Shown in pieces: positions 16,326-24,201 of a stretch of 64,000 nucleotides of DNA. Under the pieces are notes generated by a model. That model ran no database searches. It had not been told where the DNA came from and was given only the letters and a program-made list of their open reading frames with translations. This DNA is from Microbacterium sp. BH-3-3-3 (GTDB lineage Bacteria > Actinomycetota > Actinomycetes > Actinomycetales > Microbacteriaceae): contig NZ_VEFS01000003.1 of NCBI RefSeq assembly GCF_007679045.1, positions 124,001 through 188,000 on the forward strand. The letters run 5' to 3'. Positions within the stretch are counted from its first letter, which is position 1; every line of letters starts with the position of its first letter. The translations under genes and the position numbers were made by a program.

Positions 16326-17138
16326 TCAGTTGCGATTCAAGCCATACCGCACCGAGTCGAGTGCGTTTTTGAAATGGCTTTCGGCCGCATTGATCTCCCG
16401 GGTGGGAGTCGCGGGATCGAACACTCGCAGGAGGGAGAAGCGGAAGCTGGACGGGTCCAGCCGCTTGAGCTCGATGTTGCCCCCGTGTCCGTTCGTCGCG
16501 TACGCGTGCCATCGCTGTCGGATGCTCTCCTCGCCGTCCGCCTTGCCGATGTAGTGGCGACCGTCACGGGTGTGCGTGATGAGGTAGATGCCGAGCACGG
16601 AGGACAAGGCCGTGCGCCACGACGCGTACCGCGGTTCATGCATCACCGCCTTCAGCTGTGCGTGGTTGAGGATGAGTCGATCGAAGCCGGGAAACGGGAT
16701 GGGTTCCGCGTCGGCGATGCCGGCGACGGGGTAGGTGCTCGCCGTCGTCGCGTTCATCCGCCAGGTTCGCGGCGACCGCCAGCCGAGGACGAGGCGGCCC
16801 CGGAGTTCGTCCATGTGGTCGGTCTCGACGATGTCGAATGTCCGCACGGCCTCATTGCGGGAGATCTCCCCACGGTTTTCGACGACCCCCCACAGTCGCG
16901 CCTGATCACCGCCCTCCCGGAGGAAGACGATCCAAAGGGGCGGCGGCACCGTCGGAAATCTTCGCGGATCCGACGACTGCGTCGCGGTATAGGCGAGGAT
17001 CTCGGCGTGAGTGGAATCAGCGTGCAGACCGGTCAGGCCGCTTTCTTCGGGCTCCGTGACGAAAGCATGACGGATGACGAGCGCTCGTGTCTCGTCGATG
17101 CCGGCGTCGAGCAACAGCGGACCTAACGTCAAAGGCAT
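16326..17138 (-). CDS. GIY-YIG nuclease domain protein with unknown N-terminal domain
   Basis: A 270-residue protein. The last ~95 residues form a GIY-YIG nuclease domain: GIYLITHTRDGRHYIGKA supplies GIY and YIG, IRQRWHAY the catalytic Arg, and AAESHFK the metal-binding Glu. The ~170 N-terminal residues are a separate unrecognised domain with HADSTHAEILAYTA and REGGDQARLWGVVENRGEI. I prefer ATG 17138 (MPLTLGPLLLDAG); an upstream start at 17255 would add 39 residues of poor coding character. No ligase, methylase or recombinase neighbour explains the role; DNA repair or defence are possibilities. Confidence 0.7.
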   Translation of the reverse strand: MPLTLGPLLLDAGIDETRALVIRHAFVTEPEESGLTGLHADSTHAEILAYTATQSSDPRRFPTVPPPLWIVFLREGGDQARLWGVVENRGEISRNEAVRTFDIVETDHMDELRGRLVLGWRSPRTWRMNATTASTYPVAGIADAEPIPFPGFDRLILNHAQLKAVMHEPRYASWRTALSSVLGIYLITHTRDGRHYIGKADGEESIRQRWHAYATNGHGGNIELKRLDPSSFRFSLLRVFDPATPTREINAAESHFKNALDSVRYGLNRN

Positions 17139-17276
17139 TCGTTCAGCATTCCCCGCGAATTCGACCGGCATCACAGACGGTAGCTTCTCTGCCGGGCATT
17201 GCGTCGCGAATCCGTGAAGCCCGCGGTTCTTCCCGGGCGGCTCGGTCAAGGGCATTTCCGTCCTCGTGGTGGATGT

Positions 17277-18035
17277 TCACAGCGGCATCCCGTCACTGCT
17301 TCCGTCCGCTTCGAGCGTGAAAAACAGGAAAGCGAGGAAGCGCCGAGTCTCGACGGCCTTCGGCGGCAACAGATCGACCGGTGTGTCCGGTGAGACTCCG
17401 GGCTCGTCGATCGCGGTGATCCGGAATCCCGCCGCACTGAACGCCGCGGGCATCGCGCTCAGCGGTCGGTACCAGATCGTCAATGTCGCCGAGACGCCGT
17501 CGAAGTCGTACTCCTCGTCGTTCGGGACGGTCGAGAAGTAGTCGATCTCGGGGTACATCACCGGGGGGATCACCGGGTGATTGACCACCACGATCAGGCG
17601 ACCGCCGGGCTTCAGCACTCGGCGCAACTCGGCCAGCGGCCCCGCCCAGTCCTCGAGGTAGTGCAGCACCAGCACGGCCAGGGCATCGTCGAAGGTGCTG
17701 CTCTCGTACGGGAGGGGCTCGGTGAGATCGGCGACCCGCAGGTCGGCGTCGGCACCCAGACGATCGCGGGCGAGCCGGATCATCTGCGCACTCGCGTCGA
17801 AGCCGACGACCTCGGCGCCCCTCTCCCCCAAGTCGGCCAGCAATGGTCCGGAGCCGCATCCGGCGTCGAGGATGCGTCGTCCGCTCACGTCGCCGAGCAG
17901 GTCGAGCACGGCCGGCCGCGCGTACCACCGGTTGAACAGGCCGTTCTCGTTCGCACGCGCATACGCCTCGGCGAACGCGTCGTAGTGATCCGCAGGCTGC
18001 GCCGTCGCTCCTGATGCCGGGGACATGGGGGTCAC
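17277..18035 (-). CDS. Class I SAM-dependent methyltransferase
   Basis: About 252 residues. RILDAGCGSGPLLADLGERGAEVVGFDASAQMI holds motif I and the acidic residue that binds the SAM ribose; TFDDALAVLVLHYLEDW and LKPGGRLIVVVNHP are the post-I and motif VI regions of the Methyltransf_11 type. Substrate unknown. I take GTG 18035, which has a G-rich run about nine bases upstream; ATG 18026 would be three codons shorter. Divergent from the alpha/beta hydrolase gene. Confidence 0.75.
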   Translation of the reverse strand: MTPMSPASGATAQPADHYDAFAEAYARANENGLFNRWYARPAVLDLLGDVSGRRILDAGCGSGPLLADLGERGAEVVGFDASAQMIRLARDRLGADADLRVADLTEPLPYESSTFDDALAVLVLHYLEDWAGPLAELRRVLKPGGRLIVVVNHPVIPPVMYPEIDYFSTVPNDEEYDFDGVSATLTIWYRPLSAMPAAFSAAGFRITAIDEPGVSPDTPVDLLPPKAVETRRFLAFLFFTLEADGSSDGMPL

Positions 18036-18080
18036 TCTGACAGCCCCCGGTCGCGATCGCACGGATCGCAACAGCATCGT

Positions 18081-18086
18081 TAGGCG
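18081..18086 (+). promoter_or_regulatory. -10 element of the alpha/beta hydrolase gene, leaderless geometry
   Basis: TAGGCG ends six bases before ATG 18093. The 30-base stretch around it is strongly similar to that before the 56-residue gene at 19201, including GCATGCCCGACGACGA across both start codons. Confidence 0.4.
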
Positions 18087-18092
18087 GGGCGC

Positions 18093-19091
18093 ATGCCCGA
18101 CGACGAAGCCGGCGCACCCGCGAACCCCTTCCCCGGCACTCGTTCGCGCGAGCAGGATGGGCGTGTGCGTGACATCGAGTTCGTCGAGGGTTCCCAGGTC
18201 GAGATCGCCTACGAGCGCTACGGCTCGCGGGAGGGATGGCCTGTGGTCCTCACCCACGGCTTCCCCTACGACCCGCGGTGTTACGACGAGGTCGCCGCGC
18301 AACTCGCGTCGGCGGGCGCGCACGTCGTCCTGCCGTTCATGAGGGGCTACGGATCGACTCGGTACCTGTCCCCCTTGATCCACAGATCCGGACAACAGGC
18401 GGCATTCGCCTCCGACCTCCGCGACCTCATCGTCGGTTTGAGACTCGAACGGCCCATCGTGGGCGGCTTCGACTGGGGCGGACGAGCATCGTGCGTCGCC
18501 TCGATGCTGTGGCCCGAGATGATCGGGGGCCTCGTGACGGTCGGAGGGTACAACGTGCACGACATCGCCGCGATGGCGACGACTCCTTCCCCGCCCGATG
18601 AGGAGAGTCGCAACTGGTATCAGTGGTACTTCCACAGTGAAAGAGGCCGCCGCGGTCTCGACCTGTACCGCTCCGAGCTCACTCGACAGCTGTGGCGTGA
18701 ATGGTCCCCGACCTGGGCCGCGCCCGATGGGGCATTCGAGCGCACCCGACCCTCGTTCGACAATTCCGACTTCGTGGCGACCGTGGTGCACTCCTACCGA
18801 CATCGTTACGGTCTGGCGATCGGCGATCCGGCGCACGAAGCCAGCGAAACACTGATCGCGCGTCAACCGCCGATCATCGTCCCGACGGTGGTGATCGATG
18901 CGACCGCCGATCCGCTCGACGCCCCCCTGCCGGAACGCGTGCATCGAGAACACTTCCCTGATCTGGTGGGGTACCAGCGCGTCGACGTCGGACACGACGT
19001 TCCTCAGGAGGCGCCCGAGTCGTTCGTCACCGCCGTCCGGGCACTCCACGAGCGCGCAACGGACTCGGCATCCGGAATCGTCCCGGACTGA
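18093..19091 (+). CDS. Alpha/beta hydrolase, epoxide-hydrolase-like
   Basis: A 332-residue alpha/beta hydrolase. LTHGFPYDPRCYDE is the oxyanion-hole HG motif, VGGFDWGGRASC is the nucleophile elbow with Asp as nucleophile, as in epoxide hydrolases and haloalkane dehalogenases, and VDVGHDVPQEAP carries the catalytic His. A cap region with NWYQWYFHSERGRRGL follows the elbow. The N-terminal ~25 residues are polar and may be spurious, but the -10-like box places the start at 18093. Substrate unknown; monocistronic. Confidence 0.82.
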   Translation: MPDDEAGAPANPFPGTRSREQDGRVRDIEFVEGSQVEIAYERYGSREGWPVVLTHGFPYDPRCYDEVAAQLASAGAHVVLPFMRGYGSTRYLSPLIHRSGQQAAFASDLRDLIVGLRLERPIVGGFDWGGRASCVASMLWPEMIGGLVTVGGYNVHDIAAMATTPSPPDEESRNWYQWYFHSERGRRGLDLYRSELTRQLWREWSPTWAAPDGAFERTRPSFDNSDFVATVVHSYRHRYGLAIGDPAHEASETLIARQPPIIVPTVVIDATADPLDAPLPERVHREHFPDLVGYQRVDVGHDVPQEAPESFVTAVRALHERATDSASGIVPD

Positions 19092-19106
19092 CGTGAGCAG
19101 GGCTTC

Positions 19107-19124
19107 CCGGCATCCGGATGCCGG
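19107..19124 (+). terminator. Palindromic hairpin after the alpha/beta hydrolase gene
   Basis: An exact 18-base palindrome, CCGGCATCCGGATGCCGG, 15 bases after the stop, built from the GGCATCC/GGATGCC heptamer pair. Confidence 0.5.
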
Positions 19125-19188
19125 CTCCCCACCATTCCGTCCCGTTCTCGCGCATCGGCACCCCGAGCCACGGTCGGACCCGCATGGT

Positions 19189-19194
19189 TAGGCT
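19189..19194 (+). promoter_or_regulatory. -10 element of the 56-residue gene, leaderless geometry
   Basis: TAGGCT ends exactly six bases before ATG 19201, so RNA would start at the A of the start codon. No recognisable ribosome binding site precedes the gene, consistent with a leaderless message. Confidence 0.55.
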
Positions 19195-19200
19195 GGCCGC

Positions 19201-19371
19201 ATGCCCGACGACGACGATGCGACGCAGGAGGAACGCGCGCTGCGCGCCCTGGCGAACATCCACGCGGGCGCCGACATCACCGACGAGGCGATGCGCTTGT
19301 CGAACGACTACACCGACCGTCAGACGCGCCGGGTCAAGGCGTGGTTCGCCCGGATCACCGGTCGTGCCTGA
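19201..19371 (+). CDS. Small hypothetical protein, 56 residues
   Basis: A short frame (ATG 19201, TGA 19369-19371) with near-total G/C at third positions, as in real genes here. The product is acidic at the start (MPDDDDATQEER), then helix-like (RALRALANIHAGADITDEAM), and basic at the end (RQTRRVKAWFARITGRA). No transmembrane helix or cysteine. A promoter-like TAGGCT with leaderless spacing supports expression. The ATPase gene follows 38 bases later. I do not recognise the family. Confidence 0.5.
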   Translation: MPDDDDATQEERALRALANIHAGADITDEAMRLSNDYTDRQTRRVKAWFARITGRA

Positions 19372-19409
19372 ACAGCGACCTGCACCTTCGGGCGAGGTGA
19401 ACTGACCAG

Positions 19410-19955
19410 ATGCAGCCTTCTCGCGTCCACATCCTGGGTGGCAGCGGCAGTGGAACGACCACGTTGGGCCATGCGCTGGCCTCACGTTGGGCGGTGCCGC
19501 ACGTGGACGCCGACGACTACTTCTGGGTGCCCACCACTCCCCCGTTCACGCGGAAGAGAGGCGAGGCGGAGCGGGTGGCGCTGATGCGCCGGATCTTCGT
19601 GGGGCGGCCCGCGTGGGTGCTGTCGGGCTCGATGCTCGGGTGGGGAGAGTCGGTCGTCGCGGAGTGCGACGCGATCGTCTTCATCGCGCTCGATCCCACG
19701 GAGAGGCTCCGCCGGCTCGAAGCCCGTGAGGTCGGTCGACGCGGGGGCCTTCCCCACGACGACGACGCCTGGCACGAGTTCAGGGCCTGGGCTGCGGGCT
19801 ACGACGATCCCGGGTTCGACGGCCGCAGTCGCGCCCGGCATGATCTGTGGCTGTCGACGGTCGACAAGCCCGTCCTGAGACTCGACAGTGGGTCGACGGT
19901 AACGGAGTTGGTGGATGCCGTGTGCTCGTGGGAGCCGGCGGTGAGGCCGTCTTAG
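19410..19955 (+). CDS. P-loop ATPase / nucleoside-kinase-like protein
   Basis: A 181-residue P-loop protein. ILGGSGSGTTTLGHALA is a Walker A variant with Thr in place of the usual Lys-Ser end (GSGTTT), as in adenylate-kinase-like proteins annotated as topology modulators. VPHVDADDYFW follows as the substrate-strand Asp pair, and WVLSGSMLGWGESVV and CDAIVFIALDP are the later beta strands. The missing Walker lysine raises doubt about ATP hydrolysis, although many members of this group share the variant. Role unknown. Possibly co-transcribed with the 56-residue gene. Confidence 0.7.
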   Translation: MQPSRVHILGGSGSGTTTLGHALASRWAVPHVDADDYFWVPTTPPFTRKRGEAERVALMRRIFVGRPAWVLSGSMLGWGESVVAECDAIVFIALDPTERLRRLEAREVGRRGGLPHDDDAWHEFRAWAAGYDDPGFDGRSRARHDLWLSTVDKPVLRLDSGSTVTELVDAVCSWEPAVRPS

Positions 19956-20034
19956 CGGCCCGTCGCCTCGACGTCGACGAGCCACCCTCTGCGCGCGCGC
20001 TCACGCCGGTCGGTGGGCTCCGGCGTGCAGCTCG

Positions 20035-20847
20035 TCACTCCCCCGGACGCACCCAGCCCGCCGTCACACCGAGCACGCGCGAGCCGTCGAGATCGGCGAG
20101 CGAGAGCCCCGCGAAGCGCACCGCGGCCTCGGAGGTCTGCCAACGGAACCGCGGAGCCGAGGTCGTCGCGGCCTCCACGACCGTCTTCGCGGCGTCTTCC
20201 GCCGACTGCGCCGACGCGAACGAGGTCGCCGCGCGGTCGAGGTACGCCTGCTGCTGCTCCGCGTACGGGCCGGCGGGTGCGCGGTGCACCGAGTCGGTGA
20301 ACGACGAGGCGACGGCGGCGGGCTCGACGATCGACACGTCGATGCCGAACGGCGCCACGACCGGGGCGAGGGACTGCATGAGCCCCTCGACGGCGAACTT
20401 CGCGCCGCAGTAGGCGTCGGCGAACGGCTGGCCCACGGCTCCCCCGACGCTCGTCACGGTCACGATGCGTCCGCTCCCCCGCTCGCGCATCCCGGGGAGG
20501 ACGAGGCGGGTCAGGCGTGCGACCGAGAGGTAGTTCGTCTCGAGCTGCTCCTGCAGGTCGTCGTCGCTCATCTGTTCGAGCGTGCCCACGGCGCCGCGAC
20601 CGGCGTTGTTGACGAGGATGTCGACGGGACCCACCGCCTCGACCAGGGCCCGAGCCGCCGCGGCATCCGTCACATCCAGGGCCCGGATGTCGAGCTCGAC
20701 ACCGGCGTCGGATGCCGCGGAGCGCAGGGCATCGGCGCGCGCGGTGTCGCGCACCGTGGCGATCACCGTCACCCCCTGCTGCGCGAGCTGGATGGCCGTG
20801 TGCAGGCCGATGCCGCTGGTGGTTCCGGTGACGATCGCGAGAGTCAT
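20035..20847 (-). CDS. SDR family oxidoreductase
   Basis: A 270-residue short-chain dehydrogenase. TGTTSGIGLHTAIQLA is the TGxxxGIG dinucleotide motif, ILVNNAGRGAVG is the NNAG motif, the catalytic Ser is in VTVTSVGGAVG, and Tyr-Lys in DAYCGAKFAVEG. The basic residue in VRDTARADAL after the second strand suggests NADP(H). Substrate specificity cannot be inferred. Monocistronic and divergent from the membrane protein gene. Confidence 0.88.
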   Translation of the reverse strand: MTLAIVTGTTSGIGLHTAIQLAQQGVTVIATVRDTARADALRSAASDAGVELDIRALDVTDAAAARALVEAVGPVDILVNNAGRGAVGTLEQMSDDDLQEQLETNYLSVARLTRLVLPGMRERGSGRIVTVTSVGGAVGQPFADAYCGAKFAVEGLMQSLAPVVAPFGIDVSIVEPAAVASSFTDSVHRAPAGPYAEQQQAYLDRAATSFASAQSAEDAAKTVVEAATTSAPRFRWQTSEAAVRFAGLSLADLDGSRVLGVTAGWVRPGE

Positions 20848-20921
20848 GTGCTCAGTCTGCTCCTCGAACCCATGGGCGCGGTGTGCGGGGTTCGCCCAGC
20901 GAGCGCTGCCAGAGTGATCGC

Positions 20922-21989
20922 GTGGGGGATGACGAAGGGACGCCGGTCTCCGCTCAGCGTGCGCCTATGGTGCGGCGTCGGACGGTGGTCGCGGCGAGCG
21001 TGTCCTACCTGCTGCTCATCGCGCTGGTCGCCGTCGTCTGGCCGATTTCGCTCGACAGCGCGGGCGCGCGTGAGGTCGTGATCGGTCCGTGGACCGGCGA
21101 GGTCATCGTTACCGGCAGCATCGGGGCAGCCATCGTGTCGCTCGCGGTGATCGTGTTCGCCGTGCCCGCGCGGAGGTGGTGGTGGATGCTCCTGGGCCCA
21201 CTTCGCGCCATCGCACTCGTGGCGACGGTGCTGGGAGGCCTCGCTTTCTCTCTGACGGACGAACCGGTGACCCCGATCGTCGCCAACGGATGCGAGACCG
21301 GGTACGTCGTGACCGAGCGCGCGTTCCTTTTCGGGGCCTCCGGCAGCGTTCGTCGGCTCGACGGCCCGATCGGGACGTCGGTCGGTCGCACCGAGGTGGA
21401 CGACGGTCACATGCCCTTCGACCAAGGGTCGTACATCGCGGTCACCGACGGTTACACCCTCCGTGTCTGGAACACCTTCCAGAGCGCGACGGAACGACTC
21501 AGCGTCGCCTCGGCGCCGTCGTTCGTCCTTCCGCGGCTCGTGACCGACACGGACTGCGGTCTCACAGGCGGGTTGGCCGCCGAGGAAGACACTCCCCCGC
21601 CGCCGCGTGCCGCCGTCGAACCGGCTGAGGGCCCCGCCCCCTCCCCGGCGACGGACGCGCGGGTCGAACTCGCCCGCATGGTGCAGCTGACCCTCGAGGC
21701 CGCGGGCGCGCCGGTGACGGATGCCGCAGGAGGTGCGGTGACCGCGCCCGCGGCATCCGACCTCGCCTGCGACGGGACCACCGCGTACGACCTCGCCATC
21801 CGCACCGACGACAACGCCTCCTCCTACGCCGCGATCCTCGACGCATGGAGCGCCGAGGGCTACTCCGCCGACCGCGCGATGCAGGAAGACCTGCGGTACA
21901 ACGGCACGGTGAGTCTCTCGGCCCGCGATCGCTCGACGATCGACGGGATGCTGCACTTCTCGCTGACGGCGGAGTGCCGCACGCCCTGA
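20922..21989 (+). CDS. Hypothetical membrane protein with extracytoplasmic domain
   Basis: A ~355-residue protein. Three hydrophobic segments lie in the N-terminal 110 residues (VAASVSYLLLIALVAVVWPI, TGSIGAAIVSLAVIVFAVPA, LGPLRAIALVATVLGGLAFS), followed by a large polar region with Cys pairs and a Pro/Glu-rich linker (EEDTPPPPRAAVEPAEGPAPS), then a ~110-residue C-terminal domain with two cysteines. I do not recognise the family. The start is uncertain: GTG 20922 has CAGAGT six bases before it; ATG 20967 is the alternative. Confidence 0.6.
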   Translation: MGDDEGTPVSAQRAPMVRRRTVVAASVSYLLLIALVAVVWPISLDSAGAREVVIGPWTGEVIVTGSIGAAIVSLAVIVFAVPARRWWWMLLGPLRAIALVATVLGGLAFSLTDEPVTPIVANGCETGYVVTERAFLFGASGSVRRLDGPIGTSVGRTEVDDGHMPFDQGSYIAVTDGYTLRVWNTFQSATERLSVASAPSFVLPRLVTDTDCGLTGGLAAEEDTPPPPRAAVEPAEGPAPSPATDARVELARMVQLTLEAAGAPVTDAAGGAVTAPAASDLACDGTTAYDLAIRTDDNASSYAAILDAWSAEGYSADRAMQEDLRYNGTVSLSARDRSTIDGMLHFSLTAECRTP

Positions 21990-21993
21990 GGGC

Positions 21994-22758
21994 TCAGCCG
22001 CCCGGCGCGAGCTCGACCCACCCGCCGCCGAACTTCGGCTCGCGACCGTCTCCCGACGAGGTGCCGCTCAACCGCCGCCGCACCCACGGAGCCACGTGCT
22101 CGCGGTAGTAGGCGGTGCCCTTCAGCCGCTCGATCTCGGGGATCTCGCGCAGGTGCCACCAGTCGGTCGGCGGGGTGAGACCGACCGATGAGATCACGCG
22201 CGCCGCGACGCGGTGGTGCCCGCGCGCGTTCATGTGCAGCCGATCGACCGACCAGAACGCCCCGCCGGCGAGCTCGCGGTCGAACCAGTTGTAGGCCGTG
22301 ATGACGTCGGGGCGCGAGGCGAGTCGATCTTCGACGGCGTGCGACAGGCGGTCGCCGCGCGCCTGCACGACCCGCCCGAGCGGCAGGCCCGCCGAGGGGT
22401 TCGCGCCCGAGAGCACGATGAGCTGCACGCCCTCTTCGTCGCAGCGGCGCACGACGTGATCGAACACGTCGACGATGCGCTCGATGCCGGTGCGCGGGCG
22501 CAGCATGTCGTTGCCGCCCCCGTTGAACGACAGGTGCGTGGGCTTCAACGCCAGCGCCGGTTCGAGCTGCTGGTCGACGATGGGTTTCACGAGCTTGCCG
22601 CGGATCGCCAGATTCGCGTACTGGATCGGCTCGCCCGTGGCATCCGCCCACCCCTGCGCAGCCAGGTCGGCCCACCCTCGCACGGTGCCGTCGGGCAGTT
22701 CGTCGCCGACTCCTTCGGTGAACGAATCGCCGATCGCGACGTAGCGCACGGATGCCAT
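21994..22758 (-). CDS. SGNH/GDSL hydrolase family protein
   Basis: A 254-residue esterase-like protein. YVAIGDSFTEGVGDELPDG is block I with the catalytic Ser in GDSFTEG; NLAIRGKL is block II (Gly), SFNGGGNDML is block III (Asn), and DRLHMNARGHHRVAARV carries the Asp and His of block V. No signal peptide, so it acts in the cytoplasm; many relatives deacylate small esters. The preceding -10 box has leaderless spacing. Convergent with the membrane protein gene, four bases apart. Confidence 0.88.
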   Translation of the reverse strand: MASVRYVAIGDSFTEGVGDELPDGTVRGWADLAAQGWADATGEPIQYANLAIRGKLVKPIVDQQLEPALALKPTHLSFNGGGNDMLRPRTGIERIVDVFDHVVRRCDEEGVQLIVLSGANPSAGLPLGRVVQARGDRLSHAVEDRLASRPDVITAYNWFDRELAGGAFWSVDRLHMNARGHHRVAARVISSVGLTPPTDWWHLREIPEIERLKGTAYYREHVAPWVRRRLSGTSSGDGREPKFGGGWVELAPGG

Positions 22759-22764
22759 GGCTCG

Positions 22765-22770
22765 AGCCTA
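22765..22770 (-). promoter_or_regulatory. -10 element of the SGNH hydrolase gene, leaderless geometry
   Basis: TAGGCT on the minus strand ends six bases before ATG 22758. Confidence 0.55.
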
Positions 22771-22802
22771 AACCGGAGCGGGCCGGGTGCCGCTCCGTGC
22801 GG

Positions 22803-22913
22803 GGACGCGACCTTCGCCAGCGCGCGCCCGCGCAGGAACAGCGCCGCCCAGATCTGGACGCGCGACCTACGCCAGAGCGCGCCCGCGCTGCTCGCGCAGG
22901 AACAGCGCCGCCA
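22803..22913. repeat. Imperfect tandem duplication of the MFS gene 3' end
   Basis: Bases 22803-22849 repeat, with small indels, the sequence 22856-22913 that encodes the end of the MFS transporter (shared block GCAGGAACAGCGCCGCC; one copy lacks nine bases). The copy outside the gene has AAG where the real gene has its TAG stop. No transposase or flanking target duplication is seen. Confidence 0.65.
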
Positions 22914-24201
22914 CCACGGCGACGGCGAAGAAGCCGGCGAACACGACGAAGAGCAGGGGTGCTCCCCCGAAACTCAGCAGCGGCGGCACGGCCAACGGCG
23001 CGAGGATCGACGCGATGCGCCCCACTCCTGCGGCCCATCCCGAGCCGGTCGCCCGCAGCGACGTCGGATACGTCTCGGGCGTCGCGGCATACAGCGCGCC
23101 CCACGCGCCGAGGTTGAAGAACGACAGCGCCATGCCGGCGGCGATCACGGCGACTTCTCCGGATGCCGTGCCGAAGAACACCGCCGACACCGCCGACCCG
23201 GCAAGGAACACCGCGAGCGTCGGGCGGCGCCCCCACGCCTCGATGAGCCACGCGGCGACGGCGTAGCCGGGGAGCTGCGCGAGTGTGATGATCAGCGTGA
23301 AGCCGAACGAACGGACGAGGTCGTAGCCCTGGCTCACGAGGATCGTCGGAATCCAGATGAACGCGCCGTAGTACGAGAAGTTCACGCAGAACCACAGCAC
23401 CCACAGGCTCGCCGTGCGCATCCGCAGCGCCGGGGCCCACAGGGCGCTCACCCGCGGGCGCGGAGCGGGGGCGGATGCCGTGACCCCCTCCGTCGAGGGC
23501 TCGAGCGACACGCGCCCGGCGGCGGCCTCGAGGTCGCGCACGATCGCGACGGCTTCGGTGTTGCGTCCGCGCGACGCCAGCCATCGCGGGGATTCGGGCA
23601 GGCCCCAGCGAACGACGAGGGCGTAGACCGCGGGGATCGCGCCGAGCGCGAACGCCCAGCGCCAGCCGTCGGCCGACGACGGCACGACGAGATAGCCGAT
23701 GAGGGCGGCGGCGGTCCAGCCCACCGCCCAGAACGCCTCGAGGAAGACGATGAGGCGACCCCGCATGCGGGCGGGCGCGAACTCGCTCACGTAGGTCGAG
23801 GCGACAGGCAGCTCGGCGCCCAGGCCGAGGCCCACGACGAAGCGCAGCACGAGTAGGGCGGCGAGACCGCCCACCAGAGCGCTTGCCCCGGTCGCGACGC
23901 CGTAGACGAGCAGGGTCAGCGCGAAGACGTGACGCCGACCGAACCGATCGGCGAGCAGTCCGCCGAGGCTCGCGCCGATCGCCATGCCCGCGAAGCCGGC
24001 CGAGGCGATCCACGACGCCTCGGTCGGTGCGAGCCGCCACTGCACGCTCAGCGCGGCGATGACGAACGAGATGAGCCCGACGTCCATGGCGTCGAGGGCC
24101 CAGCCCAGTCCCGACCCACCCAGGATCCGCCCGTGCCGCCGCGTGAACGGCAGTGCATCGAGGCGTTCGGACACCCGGATGGTGTCGGTGGTCGTGCTCA
24201 C
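22867..24201 (-). CDS. MFS transporter, sugar/metabolite:H+ symporter type
   Basis: A 444-residue MFS carrier with twelve helices. The signatures GLLADRFGRRHVFA (loop 2-3), VGLGLGAELPVASTYVSEFAPARMRGR (helix 4 to loop 4-5) and RWGLPESPRWLASRGR (loop 6-7) place it in the sugar-porter / aromatic-acid symporter group. The start GTG 24201 overlaps the stop of the luciferase-like gene by four bases (GTGA), so the two are one operon and may act on the same compound. The stop codon lies in a duplicated segment. Confidence 0.86.
   Translation of the reverse strand: MSTTTDTIRVSERLDALPFTRRHGRILGGSGLGWALDAMDVGLISFVIAALSVQWRLAPTEASWIASAGFAGMAIGASLGGLLADRFGRRHVFALTLLVYGVATGASALVGGLAALLVLRFVVGLGLGAELPVASTYVSEFAPARMRGRLIVFLEAFWAVGWTAAALIGYLVVPSSADGWRWAFALGAIPAVYALVVRWGLPESPRWLASRGRNTEAVAIVRDLEAAAGRVSLEPSTEGVTASAPAPRPRVSALWAPALRMRTASLWVLWFCVNFSYYGAFIWIPTILVSQGYDLVRSFGFTLIITLAQLPGYAVAAWLIEAWGRRPTLAVFLAGSAVSAVFFGTASGEVAVIAAGMALSFFNLGAWGALYAATPETYPTSLRATGSGWAAGVGRIASILAPLAVPPLLSFGGAPLLFVVFAGFFAVAVVAALFLREQRGRALA

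Noticed and set aside
17139..17255. Longer N-terminus of the GIY-YIG protein
   Set aside because: The extra 39 residues (MPLTEPPGKNRG...) have poor coding character and the protein aligns in style from MPLTLGP.
22803..22913. Insertion sequence remnant
   Set aside because: The repeat is explained by duplication of the adjacent gene end; no inverted repeats or transposase.
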